Assembly: GCF_024741815.1 (NCBI RefSeq) | Contig: NZ_CP102951.1 | Coordinates: 5,222,001-5,286,000, forward strand | Length of the DNA stretch: 64,000 nt | Reading direction: 5' to 3' | Source: Pseudomonas sp. LS1212 | GTDB lineage: Bacteria; Pseudomonadota; Gammaproteobacteria; Pseudomonadales; Pseudomonadaceae | In this document: one piece after another, positions 48,322-58,489 of the stretch | Layout of the letters: each line of letters starts with the position of its first letter | Position numbering within the stretch: the first letter of the stretch is position 1 | The notes under the pieces: generated by a model | Told to the model about the DNA's origin: nothing | The model's database searches: none | Seen by the model: the letters and a program-made list of their open reading frames with translations, nothing else | Program-made: the position numbers and the translations under genes

Positions 48322-51300
48322 TTACACGTTCTGTTGTTCGCCTTTAGGGTCGAAGAACACCGAGGAGCAAATCTCGGCCTCGATCACGCTGCCATCGGCC
48401 AGCGGTGCGAACACACGTTCACCCATGCGCTTGAGACCACCCTTGACCACACCGAGCGCAAACGAATAACCCAACGTGGAGCTCATGTAGCTGGACGTCA
48501 CATGACCGACCATGCTCATCGGGATCGCTTGGCGAGTGTCGAACACCAGCTGCGCGCCTTCAGGCAGTAACTTGGTCGGGTCGACCGGCTTGAGGCCGAC
48601 CAGCTGCTTGCGGTTCTCGCGCACGCAGTCTTCGCGATTCATGCCGCGCCAGCCGATCCAGGAGAACGGTTTGGTGCGACCGACACACCAGCCCATGTTC
48701 AGGTCGTCCGGGGTCATCGAACTGTCGGTGTCCTGACCGACGATGATGAAGCCCTTCTCGGCCCGCAGTACGTGCATGGTTTCGGTGCCGTACGGGGTCA
48801 GGTTGTACTTCTTGCCCGCCTCGGCGATCTTTTCCAGCACACCCATGGCGTAGTCGGCCTGGACGTTCACTTCATAGGACAGCTCACCGGTAAAGGAGAT
48901 GCGGAACACCCGCGCCGGTACGCCACCGACCTGACCTTCTTTCCAGGTCATGAACGGGAAAGCGTCCTTGTCCAGGTTGATATCGGTCACTTCACTGAGC
49001 AGCTTGCGGCTGTTGGGCCCGGACAGGGTCAGGGTCGCCCAGTGGTCGGTGACAGAGGTGAGGTACACCTTCAGGTCTGGCCATTCGGTCTGCTGATAGA
49101 TTTCCAGCCACTGCAGTACGCGGGCGGCGCCACCGGTGGTGGTGGTCATGACGAAGTGGTTCTCGCCGATGCAGGCGGTCACGCCGTCGTCGAAGACCAT
49201 GCCGTCTTCCTTGCACATCAGGCCGTAGCGGGCCTTGCCCACATCGAGCTTGGTCCAGGCGTTGGTGTAGATGCGGTTGAGGAACTCGCGCGCATCCGGG
49301 CCCTGGATATCGATCTTGCCCAGGGTCGACGCATCGAGCAGGCCCACGCTTTCACGCACGGCCTTGCATTCACGGGCCACGGCGGCGTGCAGGTCTTCAC
49401 CGCTGCGAGGGAAGTACCAAGGGCGCTTCCACTGGCCGACATCCTCGAATTCGGCACCGTTCTTGACATGCCAGGCATGCAGCGCGGTGAAGCGCACCGG
49501 TTCGAACAGGTGACCGCAATGACGCCCGGCGACCGCGCCGAAGGTCACGGGCGTGTAGTTGGGGCGGAACATGGTGGTGCCCATCTCGGTGATCGAGATG
49601 CCACGCGACTTGGCAGCGATCGCCAGGCCGTTGATGTTGCCGAGCTTGCCCTGGTCGGTACCGAAACCCAGTGCGGTGTAGCGCTTGACGTGCTCGACCG
49701 ACTCGAAGCCTTCGCGGGTTGCCAGTTCGATAGCGGCCGCGGTGACGTCGTTCTGCAAGTCGACGAACTGCTTCGGCGCCCGTGCAGTGGATTTGTCGTG
49801 GGGCACCTGGAACAGCGCGATCGTCGGCTCTTCCTGGCGCGACAGCGCCTTGGGCATTACCCCTTCGACGGCCTTGAAACCGGCTTCGGTGGCTGCGCGA
49901 GCGCCGCCTTCGAAACCATCGGCCAACGCATCAGCCAAGGCATACACACCGTTCACGCCGCCCACGCAAACGCGCTTCTGCGGGGCATCGCCCGGCACGA
50001 AGGCGAGGATATCTTCACGCCAGATCGGCTTGCCGCCCAGGTGCGAAGCCAGGTGCACTACCGGGCTGTAACCACCGGAGGTGGCAACCAGGTCGCAATC
50101 GAGCCATTCGCCCGGGCTGGTGACCTTGTGCGCCTTGACGTCGATCGCGGCCACCCGCGCCGAGGTCACGTGCTTGCTGCCACGGGTTTCGATCACGGCA
50201 CTGGAGGTCAGGATGCGAATGCCCTTGGCCCGCGCTTCTTCGACCAGCGAACCGCGTGGGTTGTGCCGCGCATCGGCGACCGCCACGACTTTCAGGCCGG
50301 CATCGAGCCAGTCCAGGGCGACCCGGTAGGCGTAATCGTTGTTGGTCGACAGCACCAGCTTCTTGCCCGGTGCCACGCCGTAACGACGGACGTAGGTGGA
50401 GACCGCACCGGCGAGCATGTTGCCCGGCACATCGTTGTTGCCATAGACCAGCGGACGTTCGTGGGCACCGGTGGCCAGCACCACGCGCTTGGCGCGGATA
50501 CGGTGCATGCGCTGACGCACCTGGCCGATCGGCGCGCGGTCACCGAGGTGATCGGTCAAGCGCTCGTGAATGGTCAGGAAGTTATGGTCGTGGTAGCCGT
50601 TGACCGTGGCACGCGGCAGCAGGGTCACTTCCGGCATGCTTTTGAGTTCGGCGATGACGGTGGCGACCCATTCGGCTGCTGCCTTGCCATCGAGGTTCTC
50701 GCGGCTGTCGAGCAGGCTGCCGCCGAATTCTTCCTGTTCATCGGCCAGGATCACCCGTGCACCGGTGCGTGCAGCGGCCAGGGCCGCAGCAAGACCGGCA
50801 GGGCCGGCACCGACCACCAGCACGTCACAGTGCTGGTTCAGGTAGTCGTAGGTGTCCGGATCGTTCTCGAGCGGCGAACGGCCGAGGCCTGCTGCCTTGC
50901 GGATGTACTTCTCGTAAGTCATCCAGAACGATTGCGGGTACATGAAGGTTTTGTAGTAGAAGCCCGGCGGCATCAGCTTGCCGCCGACCTTGCCGAGAAT
51001 CCCCATCACGTCGGTGTTCACGCTCGGCCAGCCGTTGGTGCTGGTGGCAACCAGGCCGCCGTACAGCGCTTGCTGGGTTGCCCGCACGTTCGGGATCTGG
51101 GTGGCTTCGGTGGCACCGATCTGCAGGACGGCATTCGGCTCTTCGGCACCGGCGGCGTAGATGCCACGCGGACGCGAGTACTTGAAGCTGCGCCCGACGA
51201 TATCCACACCGTTGGCCAGCAACGCGGCGGCCAGGGTGTCACCGGCATAGCCCTGATAGCTCTGGCCGTTGAAGCTGAAGCTCAGCACTTTACTGCGGTC

Positions 51301-51339
51301 GATACGACCGCCGTTGGACAGGCGATTGACCTGGCTCAT
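48322..51339 (-). CDS. soxA: Sarcosine oxidase alpha subunit
   Basis: 1005 aa. The N-terminal 2Fe-2S-like/FAD segment (LSFSFNGQSYQGYAGDTLAAALLANG), a Rossmann NAD site LVVGAGPAGLAAALAAARTGARVILADEQEEFGGSLL (about 175-210), and a C-terminal aminomethyltransferase (GcvT-like) folate-binding half with YGTETMHVLRAEKGFIIVGQDTDSSMTPDDLNMG. It transfers the methyl carbon of sarcosine to tetrahydrofolate. Four-base overlap with soxD. Confidence 0.95.
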   Translation of the reverse strand: MSQVNRLSNGGRIDRSKVLSFSFNGQSYQGYAGDTLAAALLANGVDIVGRSFKYSRPRGIYAAGAEEPNAVLQIGATEATQIPNVRATQQALYGGLVATSTNGWPSVNTDVMGILGKVGGKLMPPGFYYKTFMYPQSFWMTYEKYIRKAAGLGRSPLENDPDTYDYLNQHCDVLVVGAGPAGLAAALAAARTGARVILADEQEEFGGSLLDSRENLDGKAAAEWVATVIAELKSMPEVTLLPRATVNGYHDHNFLTIHERLTDHLGDRAPIGQVRQRMHRIRAKRVVLATGAHERPLVYGNNDVPGNMLAGAVSTYVRRYGVAPGKKLVLSTNNDYAYRVALDWLDAGLKVVAVADARHNPRGSLVEEARAKGIRILTSSAVIETRGSKHVTSARVAAIDVKAHKVTSPGEWLDCDLVATSGGYSPVVHLASHLGGKPIWREDILAFVPGDAPQKRVCVGGVNGVYALADALADGFEGGARAATEAGFKAVEGVMPKALSRQEEPTIALFQVPHDKSTARAPKQFVDLQNDVTAAAIELATREGFESVEHVKRYTALGFGTDQGKLGNINGLAIAAKSRGISITEMGTTMFRPNYTPVTFGAVAGRHCGHLFEPVRFTALHAWHVKNGAEFEDVGQWKRPWYFPRSGEDLHAAVARECKAVRESVGLLDASTLGKIDIQGPDAREFLNRIYTNAWTKLDVGKARYGLMCKEDGMVFDDGVTACIGENHFVMTTTTGGAARVLQWLEIYQQTEWPDLKVYLTSVTDHWATLTLSGPNSRKLLSEVTDINLDKDAFPFMTWKEGQVGGVPARVFRISFTGELSYEVNVQADYAMGVLEKIAEAGKKYNLTPYGTETMHVLRAEKGFIIVGQDTDSSMTPDDLNMGWCVGRTKPFSWIGWRGMNREDCVRENRKQLVGLKPVDPTKLLPEGAQLVFDTRQAIPMSMVGHVTSSYMSSTLGYSFALGVVKGGLKRMGERVFAPLADGSVIEAEICSSVFFDPKGEQQNV

Positions 51340-51665
51340 ACCTTTTCTCCCTGACCACTGACAGCCAACTGCGGGCTTGTGCTTTTGCCAGTCACTTGCG
51401 GCTTGGCGCCGATCACGTAGGTTTCCAGAATTTCGTAGGTCACGGTGTCACGCGTGGCGTTGAAGTACTGACGGCAACCGGCGGCGTGAATCCACAGCTC
51501 GTGGTGCAGCCCGCGCGGGTTGTCGCGGAAGAACATGTAGGTGCCCCACTCTTCATCGGTGCAGGCGTTCGGGTCCAGCGGCCGCGGGATGTGCGCCTGG
51601 CCCGAGGAGTGAAACTCTTCTTCGGAGCGCAGTTCGCCGCAATGGGGACAGAAGATGTGCAACAT
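51336..51665 (-). CDS. soxD: Sarcosine oxidase delta subunit
   Basis: 109 aa. A small zinc-binding subunit. Cys/His ligands lie in MLHIFCPHCGELRSEEEFHSSGQAHIPRP and HAAGCRQYFNATRDTVTYEI. Between soxB and soxA on the minus strand, in the usual order B-D-A-G. Confidence 0.95.
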   Translation of the reverse strand: MLHIFCPHCGELRSEEEFHSSGQAHIPRPLDPNACTDEEWGTYMFFRDNPRGLHHELWIHAAGCRQYFNATRDTVTYEILETYVIGAKPQVTGKSTSPQLAVSGQGEKV

Positions 51666-51679
51666 AGGGATTTCTCCTG

Positions 51680-52935
51680 TTAGTGGGCGACAGCGGCAGC
51701 GCCGTGTTCGTCGATCAATGCACCGTTGTAGAAACGGTCGATGGAAAAGGGTTCGGCCAGCGGGTGCATCTCGCCCTTGGCCAGGCTCGCGGCGAAGACG
51801 TTGCCCGAACCGGGGTGGCCTTGAAGCCGCCGGTGCCCCAACCGCAGTTGAAGAACATGTTCTTGACCGGGGTTTTCGAAATGATCGGGCAGGCGTCCGG
51901 CGTGGTGTCGACGATGCCGCCCCACTGACGGTTCATGCGTACGCGCGACAGGATCGGGAACATCTCGACGATCGCTTGCAGGGTGTGCTCGATCACCGGG
52001 TACGAACCGCGTTGGCCGTAGCCGACCCAGCCGTCGATACCAGCGCCGATGACCAGGTCGCCCTTGTCCGACTGGCTGATATAGCCATGCACGGCGTTGG
52101 ACATGATCACGCTGTCGATGACCGGTTTGATCGGCTCCGACACCAGCGCCTGCAGTGGGTGCGATTCGATCGGCAGGCGGAAACCGGCCAGCTTGGCCAT
52201 GTGCCCGGAGTTACCGGCGGTGACCACACCGACGCGCTTGGCGCCGATGAAGCCCTTGTTGGTTTCGACGCCGATGACGGTGCCGTTTTCCTTGCGGAAA
52301 CCGATGACTTCGGTCTGCTGGATCAGGTCCACACCCAAGGCATCGGCGGCGCGGGCATAGCCCCAGGCCACGGCGTCGTGACGGGCTACGCCGCCGCGAC
52401 GTTGCACGGTGGCGCCGATGATCGGGTAGCGGGTGTTCTTCGAGCAATCGAGGTACGGAATCTCTTCGGCGACCTGTTTGGCGTCGAGCAGCTCGCCGTC
52501 TATGCCATTGAGGCGGTTGGCGCTGACCCGACGCTCCGAGTCACGGATGTCCTGCAGCGTGTGGCAGAGGTTGTAGACCCCGCGCTGGGAAAACATCACG
52601 TTGTAGTTGATGTCCTGGGACAGACCTTCCCAGAGCTTCATCGCATGCTCGTAGAGCTGCGCCGACTCGTCCCACAGGTAGTTGGAACGCACGATGGTGG
52701 TGTTTCGCGCGGTGTTACCGCCACCCAGCCAGCCTTTCTCGACCACGGCCACGTTGGTGATGCCGTGCTCCTTGGCCAGGTAGTAGGCGGTCGCCAGACC
52801 ATGCCCGCCACCGCCGACGATGACCACGTCATAGACTTTCTTCGGTGTCGGCGTGCGCCACATGCGCTGCCAGTTTTCGTGGTGGCTCAGAGAGTGTTTG
52901 AACAGGCCGAAGCCAGAGTAGCGTTGCATAGTCAT
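51680..52935 (-). pseudogene. soxB: Sarcosine oxidase beta subunit, one-base frameshift near the 3' end
   Basis: The frame from 52935 reads MTMQRYSGFGLFKHSLSHHENW...VVIVGGGGHGLATAYYLAKEHG (FAD Rossmann) and is normal to FNCGWGTGGFKATP. There one G is missing from a GGG run (about 51810-51811), and the expected tail (GSGNVFAASLAKGEMHPLAEPFSIDRFYNGALIDEHG) continues in another frame to a stop at 51680. Restoring one base gives 418 aa, the normal length. As read, the protein ends 51715 with about 33 altered residues. True loss would inactivate the oxidase; a homopolymer sequencing error is equally possible. Product: the flavin subunit oxidising sarcosine to glycine. Confidence 0.85.
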
Positions 52936-52950
52936 TACTCCTGAAGCCGA

Positions 52951-54204
52951 TCAGCGGTAAACCGGGAAGTCTGCACAGAGTGCGGCGACATTTTTCGCCA
53001 CATCGGCCTCGACATCGGCATCGCCAAGGTTGTCGAGGATGTCGCAGATCCAACCGGCCAGCTCCGTGCACTGGGCTACGTTGAAGCCGCGGCTGGTCAC
53101 CGCCGGGGTGCCGATGCGCAGGCCCGAGGTCACGAACGGCGACTGCGGGTCGTTCGGTACGGCATTCTTGTTCACGGTGATATGGGCACGACCCAGCGCG
53201 GCGTCAGCCTCTTTGCCGGTCAGGCCCTGACGGATCAGGCTGACCAGGAACAGATGGTTGTCAGTACCACCGGACACTACATCGTAGCCACGATCGATAA
53301 ACACGCCAGCCATGGCCTGGGCGTTGTCGATCACTTGCTGCTGATAGGCCTTGAAGCTCGGCTCCAGCGCTTCCTTGAAGCACACGGCCTTGGCCGCGAT
53401 CACGTGCATCAGCGGGCCGCCCTGGCCACCGGGGAATACAGCGGCGTTGAGTTTCTTTTCCAGCGCTTCGTTGGCCCGCGCCAGGATCAAGCCGCCACGC
53501 GGACCGCGCAGGGTCTTGTGGGTCGTAGTGGTCACGACGTCAGCGTAAGGCACTGGGTTGGGGTACAGACCTGCTGCGACCAGCCCGGCAACGTGGGCCA
53601 TGTCGACGAAGAGGTAGGCGCCAACCTTGTCGGCAATCTCGCGGAAACGCGGGAAATCCAGGGTTTTCGAATAAGCCGAGAACCCGGCGATGATCATTTT
53701 CGGCTTGTGCTCGACCGCCAGGCGCTCGACTTCGTCGTAGTCGATCAGGCCGGTCTCGGTGTTGATGCCGTACTGCACCGCGTTGTAAAGCTTGCCGGAG
53801 AAGCTGACCTTGGCGCCGTGGGTCAGGTGACCGCCGTGAGCCAGGCTCATGCCCAGCACGGTATCGCCAGCCTGCAGCAGGGCCAGATAGACCGCGGCGT
53901 TGGCCTGGCTGCCGGAGTGCGGCTGGACGTTGGCGTAATCGGCACCGAACAGTTGCCTGGCACGCTCGATCGCCAGCTGCTCGACCTTGTCCACATGCTC
54001 GCAGCCACCGTAGTAACGCTTGCCGGGATAGCCCTCGGCATACTTGTTGGTCAGGCCGCTGCCCTGGGCCTCCATCACACGCTTGCTGGTGTAGTTCTCC
54101 GAGGCGATCAGTTCGATGTGATCTTCCTGGCGTTGCTCTTCGGCATTCATCGCCGCCAGCAGTGCATCGTCATAACCCTGGAGTTGGTCTTGCTTGCTGA
54201 ACAT
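52951..54204 (-). CDS. glyA: Serine hydroxymethyltransferase
   Basis: 417 aa from the ATG at 54204 (MFSKQDQLQGYD). PLP enzyme interconverting serine and glycine with tetrahydrofolate. Key segments: IELIASENYTS, PHSGSQANAAVYLALL, VDMAHVAGLVAAGLYPNP, and the Schiff-base lysine in VVTTTTHKTLRGPRGG. First gene of a minus-strand glyA-soxB-D-A-G block, 15 bases before soxB. This copy probably serves sarcosine-derived glycine and methylene-folate. The upstream 204 bp (54205-54408) show no ORF and no riboswitch I could recognise. Confidence 0.95.
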   Translation of the reverse strand: MFSKQDQLQGYDDALLAAMNAEEQRQEDHIELIASENYTSKRVMEAQGSGLTNKYAEGYPGKRYYGGCEHVDKVEQLAIERARQLFGADYANVQPHSGSQANAAVYLALLQAGDTVLGMSLAHGGHLTHGAKVSFSGKLYNAVQYGINTETGLIDYDEVERLAVEHKPKMIIAGFSAYSKTLDFPRFREIADKVGAYLFVDMAHVAGLVAAGLYPNPVPYADVVTTTTHKTLRGPRGGLILARANEALEKKLNAAVFPGGQGGPLMHVIAAKAVCFKEALEPSFKAYQQQVIDNAQAMAGVFIDRGYDVVSGGTDNHLFLVSLIRQGLTGKEADAALGRAHITVNKNAVPNDPQSPFVTSGLRIGTPAVTSRGFNVAQCTELAGWICDILDNLGDADVEADVAKNVAALCADFPVYR

Positions 54205-54408
54205 CGCGGTTCTCCCAGCAGCGGCGTGGCGCCTGTCATATAGGTGAGCGGTCTGCCGTACAGGCAACGCCCTTTGATGCCGATGGTATGGCCGGCGCAG
54301 ACAGGCCAAATGCCTATGGACGCCACGCAAAGGTGCGTTTACGACATACCCTGGTGCATTGGGATATTTGCGTGCGGGTAATGCCCGGCAAAAATCACCG
54401 CAAAGGCC

Positions 54409-55140
54409 CTAAATTAGCCTGCGCAGCCCCATCAGCAGTAAAAAGTGCAACGGGTAAATCGCGTAGGCCCAGCGACGCATGGGCGGTACGCCGACCGCCG
54501 GTGACGTTTTCAGAAGCGACAGGCCCAGCCAGGGCCCGAGCACGCAGGCAGCAATCCCGGCATAGGCCACCGGATCGCCATGCCGGGCCGATGCCAACAG
54601 CACGGGCCACACGTTACCGGCCAGGCACAACAGGCCAGGGAGGATGGCCCAATACCCCGGCCGGGACAGGGCAAGCAATGACGCCAACGGCATCAGCACC
54701 CCGGGCAGGCCAAACATCAGCTGCCGATGCAGCAGGATGGCCAGTACCAACGCCCCCATTCCAGTCCACAAGGCCTGACGGGTTTGCGCCTGCCAGGCTC
54801 TGGCCAGCAATAAGCCGAGGGCCAGCGTGGGCAATACATTCAGTGAGTCGGGTTGCGGCTGGAACAGCCTGTAAGGAATTTCCGAAAGCGCAGCGAACAA
54901 CAGTAACCAGCCCAGGTAGCGCCAGTGCCGGCTATCGTCAGCCTGACGCCGTGCCAGATTGACGGCGATCGCCAGGCAGAACCAGGGAAACGCCAGGCGC
55001 CCCGGCACATAGAGCCATGGCTGCGGCCAGCCGGCATAACGCAGGTGGTCGAGCACCATGAACAGCATCGCCAACCACTTGAGCAGGTCCAGCGCCTGGT
55101 CGCGCGTGCGGGTTGTCAGGGCAGTAGCGGCTGAGTGCAT
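54409..55140 (-). CDS. TraX-family membrane protein
   Basis: 243 aa with seven or eight hydrophobic helices. The start RDQALDLLKWLAMLFMVLDHLRYAGWP and the end RRWAYAIYPLHFLLLMG are the TraX/OpgC-like acyltransferase signature (PF05857). In F plasmid TraX acetylates pilin; chromosomal copies have no known substrate. No conjugation genes are nearby. Divergent from ltaE. Confidence 0.82.
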   Translation of the reverse strand: MHSAATALTTRTRDQALDLLKWLAMLFMVLDHLRYAGWPQPWLYVPGRLAFPWFCLAIAVNLARRQADDSRHWRYLGWLLLFAALSEIPYRLFQPQPDSLNVLPTLALGLLLARAWQAQTRQALWTGMGALVLAILLHRQLMFGLPGVLMPLASLLALSRPGYWAILPGLLCLAGNVWPVLLASARHGDPVAYAGIAACVLGPWLGLSLLKTSPAVGVPPMRRWAYAIYPLHFLLLMGLRRLI

Positions 55141-55228
55141 ACTTTCACCTTAGGTGGTGATTCTTCCTACAGACCAGGGAATTTTTCTTGGTTACAGTGC
55201 GCATCATAATCGATCACAGGACCCGGTC

Positions 55229-56269
55229 ATGACAGAACAAAGCCAACAGTTCGCCAGCGACAACTATTCCGGAATCTGCCCTGAAGCCTGGGCGGCCATG
55301 GCCAGCGCCAATCAGGGCCACGAACGCGCCTATGGCGATGACCAGTGGACCGCGCGCGCCGCCGACTATTTCCGCAAGCTGTTCGAAACCGACTGTGAAG
55401 TATTCTTCGCCTTCAACGGCACCGCCGCCAACTCCCTGGCGCTGTCGTCGCTGTGCCAGAGTTACCACAGCGTCATCTGCTCGGAAACAGCGCACGTCGA
55501 AACCGACGAATGCGGCGCGCCGGAGTTCTTTTCCAACGGCTCGAAGTTGCTCACTGCCCGCACCGAAAGCGGCAAGCTGACGCCAGCATCGATCCGCGAA
55601 GTGGCGCTCAAGCGCCAGGATATCCACTACCCGAAACCGCGCGTGGTCACCCTGACCCAGGCCACCGAGGTCGGCAGCGTCTACCGCCCGGACGAACTCA
55701 AAGCCATCAGCGCGACCTGCAAGGAGCTGGGCCTGAACCTGCACATGGACGGCGCCCGCTTCGCCAACGCCTGCGCGTTCCTCGGCTGCTCGCCTGCCGA
55801 GTTGACCTGGAAGTCCGGGATCGATGTGCTGTGCTTCGGCGGCACCAAGAATGGCATGGCCGTGGGCGACGCGATTCTGTTCTTCAACCGCGACCTGGCG
55901 GTGGATTTCGACTACCGCTGCAAACAGGCCGGCCAACTGGCCTCGAAGATGCGCTTCCTCTCCGCGCCTTGGGTCGGGCTGCTGGAGGACAAGGCCTGGC
56001 TCAAGCACGCCGGCCATGCCAACCATTGCGCGCAATTGCTCAGCCAACTGGTCAAGGGCATCCCCGGCGTGGAGCTGATGTTCCCGGTGGAAGCCAACGG
56101 CGTGTTCCTGCAGATGTCGGAACCGGCGCTCGAAGCGCTGCGAAACAAGGGCTGGCGTTTTTACACCTTTATCGGCAGTGGTGGTGCGCGGTTCATGTGC
56201 TCGTGGGATACCGAAGAGGATCGGGTGCGGGAGTTGGCGGCGGATATTCGTGAGGTGATGGGGAGCTGA
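55229..56269 (+). CDS. ltaE: Low-specificity L-threonine aldolase
   Basis: 346 aa from the ATG at 55229. PLP enzyme cleaving L-threonine or allo-threonine to glycine and acetaldehyde. The start FASDNYSGICPEA, AHVETDECGAPEF, HMDGARFANAC and the Schiff-base lysine K207 in FGGTKNGM are conserved. Its glycine product feeds the same C1/glycine metabolism as the surrounding genes. A REPIN follows the stop. Confidence 0.93.
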   Translation: MTEQSQQFASDNYSGICPEAWAAMASANQGHERAYGDDQWTARAADYFRKLFETDCEVFFAFNGTAANSLALSSLCQSYHSVICSETAHVETDECGAPEFFSNGSKLLTARTESGKLTPASIREVALKRQDIHYPKPRVVTLTQATEVGSVYRPDELKAISATCKELGLNLHMDGARFANACAFLGCSPAELTWKSGIDVLCFGGTKNGMAVGDAILFFNRDLAVDFDYRCKQAGQLASKMRFLSAPWVGLLEDKAWLKHAGHANHCAQLLSQLVKGIPGVELMFPVEANGVFLQMSEPALEALRNKGWRFYTFIGSGGARFMCSWDTEEDRVRELAADIREVMGS

Positions 56270-56277
56270 CTGGACTC

Positions 56278-56369
56278 ATCGCTGGCAAGCCAGCTCCCAC
56301 AGGGGACCACAGTCAGACCACAACTCTGTGGGCGACGATTATCTCTGTGGGAGCTGGCTTGCCAGCGAT
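56278..56369. repeat. REPIN, family 2
   Basis: CATCGCTGGCAAGCCAGC and GCTGGCTTGCCAGCGATG with CTCCCACAG/CTGTGGGAG arms, about 45 bp between. It lies between the convergent ltaE and chemoreceptor genes. Confidence 0.9.
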
Positions 56370-56383
56370 GAAAGCACCACGGT

Positions 56384-58321
56384 TTAGAGCTTGAACCCCC
56401 CCATCTGCCGCGCCAGATCATCAGCCAACCCGCGCAACGTCTGACAATCATCCCGGCACCCCAACACCTCCCCCGCTGTCGCCCGCGCCAGGTCGGAAAT
56501 ACCCTGCACGTTACGGTTGATCTCTTCGGTCACCGCCGACTGCTCCTCCGTCGCGGTCGCCACTTGGCGGTTCATGTCACTGATGTGCTCGACCTGCCCG
56601 GTAATCGCCGTCAGCGAGACACCGGTGCGCTGGCTCGATTCAACACCCGTACCGGTCGCTGATTGCCCGGCCTGCATGGACTGCACGGCATTTTCCGCAC
56701 CGTGCTTGAGGCGTTGAATCATCTGCTGGATCTCGTCGGTGGAAACCTGGGTGCGCCGCGCCAGGGTCCGCACCTCATCGGCGACTACCGCAAAGCCACG
56801 GCCCATTTCGCCCGCCCGCGCCGCCTCAATGGCCGCGTTCAGCGCCAGCAGGTTGGTCTGTTCGGAAATACTGCGAATCACCGCCAGCACCTGGTCGATC
56901 GAGGCAACCTCGTGGGCCAGCTCGCCCACCGCACCCGCCGCGACGCCGATTTCGGACGACATGCTCTCGATCTGCACGATGGAGCGTTGCACCACCTCGC
57001 GCGCTTGCATGGCCTCGTCCCGTGCGGTTTGCGAGGCCAACGCGGCATTGCCGGCATTCTGCGCGATGTCCTGGACCGTCAGGCCCATTTCGTGCACAGC
57101 GGTGGCGACCATATCGGTCATTTCCTGCTGCCTGCCGGCACGATCGGCGGTGTTGTCCACCACTTGTGCCACTTGGCCCACCGCCGCGCGCAGCCGCTCG
57201 CTGGTGGTCAGTACTTCACCGATCAGCTCACGCTGGCTCTGCAGGAACTGATTGAAGCCGCGCGCCAGGTCACCCAATTCATCGGCCCGTGAGTCATCGA
57301 GCCGGTGGCTCAGGTCCCCGCCCCCACTGCCGATTGCCACCAGCGCCCCCGTTACCTGGCGGATAGGTCGCACCAGCCCACGCGCCAACACGACCACCAG
57401 CAACAGGCAAACCAACGCCACGGCGCCAGCAATCAGGCTAGTCAGCCACATTGCCTGGCGCGCCTGGGCATAGATCTGCGCTTGAGGTACCTCCGCTACC
57501 AGCGTCCAGTCCAGGTCTCGCAGCGGCAGGCTGAACGCCAGAAAGGCCTCGCCATCACGCTGGAACTGGCTGCTGGCCAACCCGCCTTTATGCGCCAATA
57601 CGGCTTGCGAAGCCGCTTCACCCATTTGCTCGGCCAGCTTGCGCTTGCCACTGAACCTGGCCTCAGGGTGCACCTGGATCAGGCCATCGGAACGCGCCAG
57701 GAACACCTTGCCGCGCTCGCCGAAGCTGAAGTTCTGAATCAGCTCCGACAGCTCGCGCATGCTCAGGCCCAGCCCGGCTACACCCACGGGCTTTCCCGCC
57801 TGCTCCATGCGCAGGTCGATAAACAACGTCAGCTCGCCGCTGCTGGCATCAGTGTCGATGTTCAAGGTGCGCGGTTGGCCGCTGTCGAGAAACTGATAGA
57901 ACCAGGCATCCGCCGGATTGCTCCGGCTCAAGGTCCGGTCCAGACCTTTTTCGTTGTAATAGTGGCCGGTCTGGGCACCGGCGATCAGTGCAGTGAAAGC
58001 CTTGTGTTCGCTTCGCAGCGCTTCCAGATATGTCACGAATTGGGGCAACTGAGCGCTGCTTTCACCTTCGGCCAGCCATTGCCGCACCATGCTGTTGCTG
58101 GCGATGTCGGTCGCTGCCGTTACCGGCTTGACCAGAATCCGCTCGATGTCGTTGCGCATCGCCTCGATGCTGGCGGGCAAGGCAGTGTCCAGCAGATAGC
58201 GCTGGGTGAGACGGTTGACCACCGCGGTATAAATGCCGACCACGATCAGAATGCTGACCAGCAGGGCTGTGCCCATGCTCAAGATCAACTGCCATTGAAT
58301 ACTGCGTCGCCAGAACTGCAT
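56384..58321 (-). CDS. Methyl-accepting chemotaxis protein, dCache ligand-binding type
   Basis: 645 aa from the ATG at 58321 (MQFWRRSIQWQL). Topology: TM1 (about 10-32), a 240-residue periplasmic dCache-like sensor, TM2 (about 275-298), a HAMP domain, then the cytoplasmic signalling domain. Its hairpin tip EQTNLLALNAAIEAARAGEMGRGFAVVADEVRTLARR is the invariant CheA/CheW-contact region. The locus resembles that of the purine receptor McpH in P. putida (recalled), but the ligand cannot be read from the sequence. No CheB/CheR pentapeptide tail. Confidence 0.92.
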   Translation of the reverse strand: MQFWRRSIQWQLILSMGTALLVSILIVVGIYTAVVNRLTQRYLLDTALPASIEAMRNDIERILVKPVTAATDIASNSMVRQWLAEGESSAQLPQFVTYLEALRSEHKAFTALIAGAQTGHYYNEKGLDRTLSRSNPADAWFYQFLDSGQPRTLNIDTDASSGELTLFIDLRMEQAGKPVGVAGLGLSMRELSELIQNFSFGERGKVFLARSDGLIQVHPEARFSGKRKLAEQMGEAASQAVLAHKGGLASSQFQRDGEAFLAFSLPLRDLDWTLVAEVPQAQIYAQARQAMWLTSLIAGAVALVCLLLVVVLARGLVRPIRQVTGALVAIGSGGGDLSHRLDDSRADELGDLARGFNQFLQSQRELIGEVLTTSERLRAAVGQVAQVVDNTADRAGRQQEMTDMVATAVHEMGLTVQDIAQNAGNAALASQTARDEAMQAREVVQRSIVQIESMSSEIGVAAGAVGELAHEVASIDQVLAVIRSISEQTNLLALNAAIEAARAGEMGRGFAVVADEVRTLARRTQVSTDEIQQMIQRLKHGAENAVQSMQAGQSATGTGVESSQRTGVSLTAITGQVEHISDMNRQVATATEEQSAVTEEINRNVQGISDLARATAGEVLGCRDDCQTLRGLADDLARQMGGFKL

Positions 58322-58428
58322 GGAGAACCCCGCGAGATTGATGGCGGATGGCCATAATAGCCGTGCCAATTGTATACAAGGCTATCGGCGATTGTTCGAC
58401 AATCTAAAGCGCAGAGGCGTAGAAAGTC

Positions 58429-58459
58429 CGCCCACTGATCGGTAGACAATCAGTGGGCG
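58429..58459 (-). terminator. Hairpin downstream of zapA
   Basis: An 11-bp perfect stem CGCCCACTGAT-N9-ATCAGTGGGCG 31 bases after the zapA stop. On the minus strand it is followed only by GACTTTCT, so termination may be weak. Confidence 0.6.
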
Positions 58460-58489
58460 AAATAAAAAGGGGGAATGCTGCAGCCGCTA

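Noticed and set aside
54205..54408. Glycine riboswitch upstream of glyA
   Set aside because: No tandem aptamer pattern or terminator/anti-terminator pair could be drawn; ordinary leader DNA.
58322..58489. 6S RNA (ssrS) downstream of zapA
   Set aside because: The gap is about 120 bp with one 31-bp hairpin, too short and without the long 6S bulged duplex.
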